Shown here: positions 59,701 to 64,000 of the stretch, in pieces
How the letters are laid out: each line of letters begins with the position of its first letter
Numbering within the stretch: the first letter of the stretch is position 1
Source of the DNA: Chondrosia reniformis
Taxonomy: Eukaryota; Porifera; Demospongiae; Chondrillida; Chondrillidae
Assembly: GCA_947172415.1 (NCBI GenBank)
Contig: OX359199.1
Span: 5,267,384 to 5,331,383 of the forward strand
Length of the DNA: 64,000 bases
Direction: 5' to 3'
Made by a program: the position numbers and the translations under genes
The notes under the pieces: generated by a model
What the model was told of the DNA's origin: nothing
Seen by the model: the letters and a program-made list of their open reading frames with translations, nothing else
Databases searched by the model: none

Positions 59701-62204
59701 ACTTTTAACTTCATTTTTGAATGTTTATATATATATGTTACCTTAACAATTAAAAGAGTAGGTATTGGCATTTTGTGATTTATGAGTGAATTGAATTGTG
59801 ACTTAGGTTGGAGATAAGGAGTAATTTATATATAAGAAAATAGTAGATAGTCTAAATTGATAGATAGTAGCCTATAAACTAAAGACAAAATAGATAAATA
59901 AATAAACTGCTGGTTAGAGTCATGTGCTATATCTCCCTCCATGCAGCTTATTAGAAGACTGTTCCCACTTACCACAGACTTGGACTGTGTTGGTACAGCA
60001 GCACTCCAGAGATGTCCAGCTATCCTCTCTGACAGGTACTCTCTGATAGAATGCAGGATGACACTCACCTTGGTTAGCACTCTGTCCTTTTTCCCTGATC
60101 AGAAGAGAAAGCTGTCGCCTTGTTTAAAGAAGTCACTGAAACCTTTATGAAAGGACTGGAAAGTGTTGATCATGCTAAAGGTACTCTATCTACTGGATAG
60201 TATTAAAAGGCTCCATTTTGAGTAATTCTGTAGCTATGTTATCTTGATTGTTGGAAAATACTTCTAAACATAATTTTGGCCAAGGACATTACATTTTTAT
60301 AAGAAATATCTTATCCATATATGTATACACACTCAATGATAATTGTGTTCATGTCCTTGTTTTTACAATTCCTATTTTTATATGCTAATTGTTATGAATT
60401 GTAATATGTACTTTGATATATTATTTTAGCTGAAGTTTGGTCAAGTTACATTGACTGGCAAGTCGAATTCTTGAAGGAGCTGCCCAAATGTAGCTTTGCT
60501 AAGGTCTGATGCCTACCTAAACCATGTGACAATCACATGATAACCATGTGACATTATTCTGGCACAGGAGAAGCTACTGCAGTGCTGTGAGGAGGTCATT
60601 TGTGATGATTGCATAACAGAAGAACTGCTATTGCTTGCAGTAAGCACCCACTTCTGAAGTTTTATACAGCTGATATGAGGAGGTGTACATTCTCATTCTG
60701 CAGATTGAGACCACATCCAAATATGGCAGCCCAAAAGCAGTTGGAAAATTGTGTTCTCTTGGAGTAGACAAGTTCCCCACGTCAGAGTCCATATGGTTAA
60801 AGAGACTAAGAGATTGTTCTGGGGTTACCATGGAAATGTTTTCAAATTGCCTAAAATCACTTCCAGTTGGTCCATCTGTCTGTCTTACTGTCCTCTTACA
60901 TGATCGTTCTTCATCAATTTCTTCAGGGTAGTTCAGCCATCTGGGAGTACTACCTTACATGGTGCCTGAACAATTGTCTTCCCAATGAAGTGGAACAGGC
61001 CTTCAAGGTAAGAGAGGCGTTACAACTTTACTGTAGTTAATACACTTCTACTTTATAAGTACTTAATGTGTACTGTGAGCTAGAATGTTATTGAGTGTCA
61101 GCAACAAGGAATTCTTTAATAGATAGTTTCGACCCATGGGTCTTCATCAGCAAATTGAGGAAATTGGTGTTTATATAGAGGTTGGATGACAGGTGTAAAA
61201 GGTGACGAAGACACACCGGTTGAAACATTCTATTAAAGAATTCCTTGTTACTGATGCTCAATAACTTTCTAGCTCATCATGATCACAATAAATACTCCTT
61301 ATCATTAATATGTACTGTATATATACTCTGTATATTGTGTACTGTATACAGTATATCCCTAATATATTATATACTGTATATATACCTACTATGTATATAT
61401 TGCTGTATATATACCTATGTATATATTGCTGTCTATAACATTTTGAAAATAATAGGCTTTAAGTTAAGTATTATTTTAGCTAAATTATCCACTGTACATG
61501 AAATCTCTCACAATGCTTGTATATAGAGTGGTGTGAAACACCAGTTGAAGAACGTATCCAGTGTTTGCACAAAAATGTATCTTAAGTGGTTGTTCAAGAC
61601 AAAACCAATAAAAGAAGTCCGAACTCAGTATATCCAGTTAGTTGCTTATCATATACCCACTTCTATATGCCTACAGTACATCATCAATGTACATTTTATA
61701 GAATATTAGATTATCATCCTGTTGCCTTGGAAACCTACTGTGAATGTATCAAACTTGAAAGAGAACGTGCATCCTCTGTTAGTCTATACCTTTATCACCA
61801 CACGTGACTCCTCCGTTAATGTGAACCTCTGTCTCCCTTCTTGTTGCATTCACCACAGGATCATAGCTTTCAAAAGCAGACTCGTGTGATTTATCAGAAA
61901 GCCATACTGGAGCATGGCCATGCTGACATTGGCAAGTTGTTGTCTACATACGTATCTTGCTAAGTGTGTATATTATGTTCATTATATTTATTACTGCTGG
62001 AACTTTACAACTGTTATACTACGTATGTTTAAATGTGTCTTGTATGTAGACATATGGTTGGATTTTCTCAAGTTTGAGGTTGAGTGTAACACTGCAGAAA
62101 GCTTGCTAAATGCCAATAACATTTACTGGAAAGCCAGAAAGACTTTAAAAAAGGAGCTAATTTCTGAATTCACTACAAAACATTCTCTGCTTCGTTCAAA
62201 GTAA
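56754..62204 (+). CDS. UTP6: U3 small nucleolar RNA-associated protein 6
   Basis: UTP6 is a HAT-repeat protein of the UtpB complex in the small-subunit processome, needed for 18S rRNA processing in the nucleolus. Seventeen exons (56754-56845, 56906-57032, 57096-57233, 57331-57455, 57851-57974, 58215-58297, 58385-58453, 59947-60035, 60103-60180, 60430-60503, 60568-60639, 60704-60865, 60927-61007, 61527-61627, 61702-61777, 61859-61931, 62050-62204) give 572 aa (human 597). MAELVQKRLEATVFDLEELE, ALKEDFLSAVQYELNL and GIFQRAVKKFNCDVDLWLEY follow human MAEIIQERIEDRLPELEQLE, LFKEDFINYVQYEINL and GVFQRASAKWKDDVQLWLSY. HAT-like WxxYxxxE helices recur to the C-terminus. The donor of exon 16 is GC (ATTG|GCAAGT). 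Borders of exons 6-9 are less certain. Intron 7 holds a perfect inverted repeat and intron 13 a MITE. Confidence 0.92.
57689..57706 (+). repeat. Poly(G) run of 18 in UTP6 intron 4
   Basis: An uninterrupted run of 18 G on the sense strand of UTP6. It may be a true polymorphic homopolymer or have assembly length error. Confidence 0.9.
58454..59372. other. Left part of long UTP6 intron 7
   Basis: Unusually long intron for this locus (1493 bp in all). It contains TE-like non-coding DNA with two occurrences of ACGCCATTTTTTAATT (near 59032 and 59247) and a CTT tract, and no coding exon. Confidence 0.55.
58825..58868. repeat. (CTT)n microsatellite in UTP6 intron 7
   Basis: About 13 CTT triplets on the plus strand. 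Confidence 0.95.
59373..59726. mobile_element. Perfect 164-bp inverted repeat (foldback element)
   Basis: Left arm 59373-59536, loop 59537-59562 (26 bp), right arm 59563-59726. The arms are exact reverse complements wherever compared, with no indel (paired coordinates always sum to 119099). The loop contains CCCTACTTTTA, which also occurs at the outer part of the arm. A diverged single-arm relative lies at 28625-28766. It lies in the sense direction within UTP6 intron 7, so the pre-mRNA would form a 164-bp duplex. Confidence 0.95.
60520..60553. repeat. TCACATGA-type repeat cluster (UTP6 intron 10)
   Basis: ACCATGTGAC, ATCACATGATA and ACCATGTGAC in a row at about 12-bp spacing. Confidence 0.75.
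61076..61275. mobile_element. MITE with terminal inverted repeats of about 47 bp
   Basis: A 200-bp non-coding element in UTP6 intron 13. Terminal inverted repeats begin TGAGCTAGAA and contain GTTATTGAG and AACAAGGAATTCTTTAATAG, with only a few mismatches. An internal pair GTTTCGACC/GGTTGAAAC flanks the middle. No ORF. The class is not assigned. Confidence 0.85.
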
Positions 62205-62231
62205 ATGTACATTTCAAATATTACTTTTGAT

Positions 62232-63948
62232 TCAAAGTTGGGACATTGAATTGCGACATCGCTTGCATATGGGCTTATGAACCTTTGGTAGTCGCCATGG
62301 CAACACAGCAGTCAGCCTTAAACATGTAGTGCATGCCAGATTCCCACAGTTGGAACAGGTCAACTACAGAAAAAGGTTATCCATACATACACATGTCTAC
62401 ATACACATGTCTACAGACACATGTCTACATACACATGTCTACAGACACATGTCTACATACACATGTCTACAGACACATGTCTACAGACACATGTCTACAG
62501 ACACATGTCTACAGACACATGTCTACATACACATGTCTACAGACACATGTCTACAGACACATGTCTACAGACACATGTCTACATACACATGTCTACATAC
62601 ACATGTCTACATACACTGTAGTCCATGCATCCTTACTCGTCTGTTTGTCAGGGAAAAGGCTTGTTTGCATACACATTGCTCAGTACAACGCGGAACAGTA
62701 AACTGTATTGGAATGGGGTAAACCTCTCTCATTAAAGGAGTGGGAGGAGTGTCTGCTTCCAGGGACTGTTTCAGCTCAGTCAAAGTCTACCAAAGAGTCA
62801 AAATACAGTTCCAAGGTTGTCATGACAACCTTGTACTACAGGTATATGCCTACTTGCTGGAGGTAGTCGCAATGATCCTCAAGAGCTTCATCGTACTGAC
62901 ACAGACCAGTAATGACATCCTCAATGTTCTCATTCAGCAAGGGAGCAGAATGAAATTGGCAATACATGTCCCTCCATAATCTAAAGGAGTTAATAGAGCT
63001 CATACTGTGTCTAGTGAATGAGAAGGGTTTAATCAGAAACACACTGCAGCTCTGCTAGAAAGGATACTCACTTGAACTGTCTAATGTCAGTTGAAGGAAA
63101 TATAAATTCTGAAGAATTTGGATCATACAAAGGATCACGAAACTCGGCTTCTTTGCTATACATGTAATTCCAAATTGAACTAGTTTTCTCTGATAGTCTA
63201 CATACAAACAAATAAGTTACCTTGACAACAGTGAATATACAAACATAATTATACACACATATATATACATACTGCAGTATTTTACGTTCCCTTTCACAAT
63301 TTCCCAAAAATGTTCCGAACTGTACATTTTAATAAGAATAGAATACAGTGAAATGGACAACAGATTGTAGCAAAATTTGTGCCTTACCTGACATGAATTT
63401 ACATGTTCCTGCAGGATAAGTAGAAAATGTGTGTTAAATTGAAAGGCAGTTGGATATTGCTGTTTAATCTGCCAAACACATTCTAGAAATTGTAAAAACA
63501 CAGGAGAAACATCTTTTCCTCCATCATTAGTTGCTAAATGACCATGTCTGCCAGAAAATTTGTGCCCAAACGATAACCACTCTCGCTCAATCAAAATCTA
63601 CATACCAAATATGGAAACTGAGGCATGCAAGCAATAGCTATGTAAGACAGTTCAGCCTACCATAAAGCCGTGTAGAGTTCTATAGTAAGGGTCAACTATA
63701 AGCTCTGCAATAGAGCAGGTCTGTGAGGTTCTATCCCAGCCATCAGAACAGTGCACAATGACACTTTTACCTTCAATAACCAGAGCCTAGGTTTGAAGAA
63801 AAGGCATCAGTTATATTCATTTGTTTTCCTACAGCAGTTCATACCCTGGCTAGGAAAGTTGATGCTTCAAGGATTGCTCTGATGTGCTGAAACCAGTTAG
63901 ATGACTCCAACAATGAGTAATAGGTAGACATCTTCTTGCTCTCTGCAG
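62232..63948 (-). CDS. Myotubularin-family phosphatase with C-terminal FYVE domain (5' partial)
   Basis: Myotubularins remove the 3-phosphate from PI3P and PI(3,5)P2 on endosomes. Eight exons are visible: about 63948-63845, 63786-63661, 63597-63388, 63319-63273, 63197-63072, 62980-62854, 62786-62637 and 62363-62232; the PH-GRAM and early catalytic parts lie beyond 64000. The active-site loop HCSDGWDRT is intact (Cys and Arg present), so it should be active. SWLSFGHKF-like [40 protein letters not shown] and LWRDMYCQF resemble the MTMR6/7/8 group. The last two exons encode [17 protein letters not shown] joined to [14 protein letters not shown] and KPICKRC, an FYVE-type zinc-finger pattern that human MTMR6-8 lack. 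Its stop is 27 bp from the convergent UTP6 stop. Confidence 0.88.
62385..62617. repeat. 14-bp minisatellite in myotubularin gene intron
   Basis: About 16 copies of ATACACATGTCTAC / AGACACATGTCTAC, lying between the two exons that encode the FYVE finger. It leaves all plus-strand frames open, which produces spurious Thr/His-rich ORFs. Confidence 0.95.
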
Positions 63949-63954
63949 CTGGAG

Positions 63955-63998
63955 GACACATGATTGTCACATGATTGTCACATGACTGTTACATGATA
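63955..63998. repeat. TCACATGA-type repeat cluster (myotubularin intron)
   Basis: Four units of ATTGTCACATG at about 12-bp spacing, running to the window edge. Confidence 0.75.
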
Positions 63999-64000
63999 TA

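Noticed and set aside
59941-60150. Plus-strand frame beginning in the UTP6 region (RRLFPLTTD reading)
   Set aside because: A different frame of the same exon gives LPQTWTVLVQQ, which fits the family TWDYVARRE motif and the phases of exons 7 and 9.
62329-62721. Three overlapping Thr/His-rich plus-strand frames
   Set aside because: They are translations of a 14-bp minisatellite inside a minus-strand intron.

Overview
The window is nuclear DNA of an animal with a very compact genome. AT-rich genes are split by mostly 50-150 bp GT-AG introns, and neighbouring genes lie 27-130 bp apart. The gene set (MYO10 with a split PH domain and MyTH4-FERM, EHD, CCDC174, MMADHC, an FYVE-bearing myotubularin) is metazoan. 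Gene density, intron size and divergence fit an early-branching animal, most likely a demosponge; this is inference and no species is claimed.

Left gene block (1-28467). On the minus strand lies the 5' end of SF3B1, which shares a 107 bp promoter with COX16. COX16 and GTF2A2 are on the plus strand and overlap by 4 nt (ATGA). GTF2A2 converges on gamma-tubulin (TUBG1, minus, 11 exons), which is head-to-head with a single-exon EHD gene. Three plus-strand genes follow in tandem: MMADHC, ribosomal protein eL27 (RPL27), and a 14-exon ankyrin-repeat protein ending in a degenerate kinase domain, which starts only 54 bp after the RPL27 stop. A 42-exon myosin X gene on the minus strand (14504-26424, about 1930 aa) is head-to-head with CCDC174, their start codons 45 bp apart.

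Satellite block (28998-about 56165). About 120 monomers of a 169-bp satellite form a 24 kb core. The core is flanked on both sides by a diverged family of the same satellite in the opposite orientation, and the right junction is a perfect 42-bp palindrome. Five nearly identical 722-bp elements sit inside the core, and a diverged sixth copy lies just outside in the opposite orientation. Three roughly 105-bp units, at least two of them with perfect or near-perfect hairpins, separate this block from the next gene.

Right gene block (56754-64000). UTP6 (plus, 17 exons) carries in its introns a perfect 164-bp inverted repeat, a 200-bp MITE, an 18-nt G run and a CTT tract. It converges on a myotubularin phosphatase (minus, 5' end outside the window) whose last two exons encode an FYVE-type zinc finger. 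Their stop codons are 27 bp apart.

The genes are housekeeping and cytoskeletal (splicing, respiratory-chain assembly, transcription initiation, microtubule nucleation, endosome recycling, cobalamin trafficking, translation, filopodia, ribosome biogenesis, phosphoinositide turnover) and do not form one pathway. The unusual features are compaction (overlaps, tiny divergent promoters, stop codons inside poly(A) signals), the inverted-flank satellite, and structured repeats in introns. Exon models were made by hand from splice consensus, frame and remembered family sequences. Reading frame closes to a multiple of three for every complete model.
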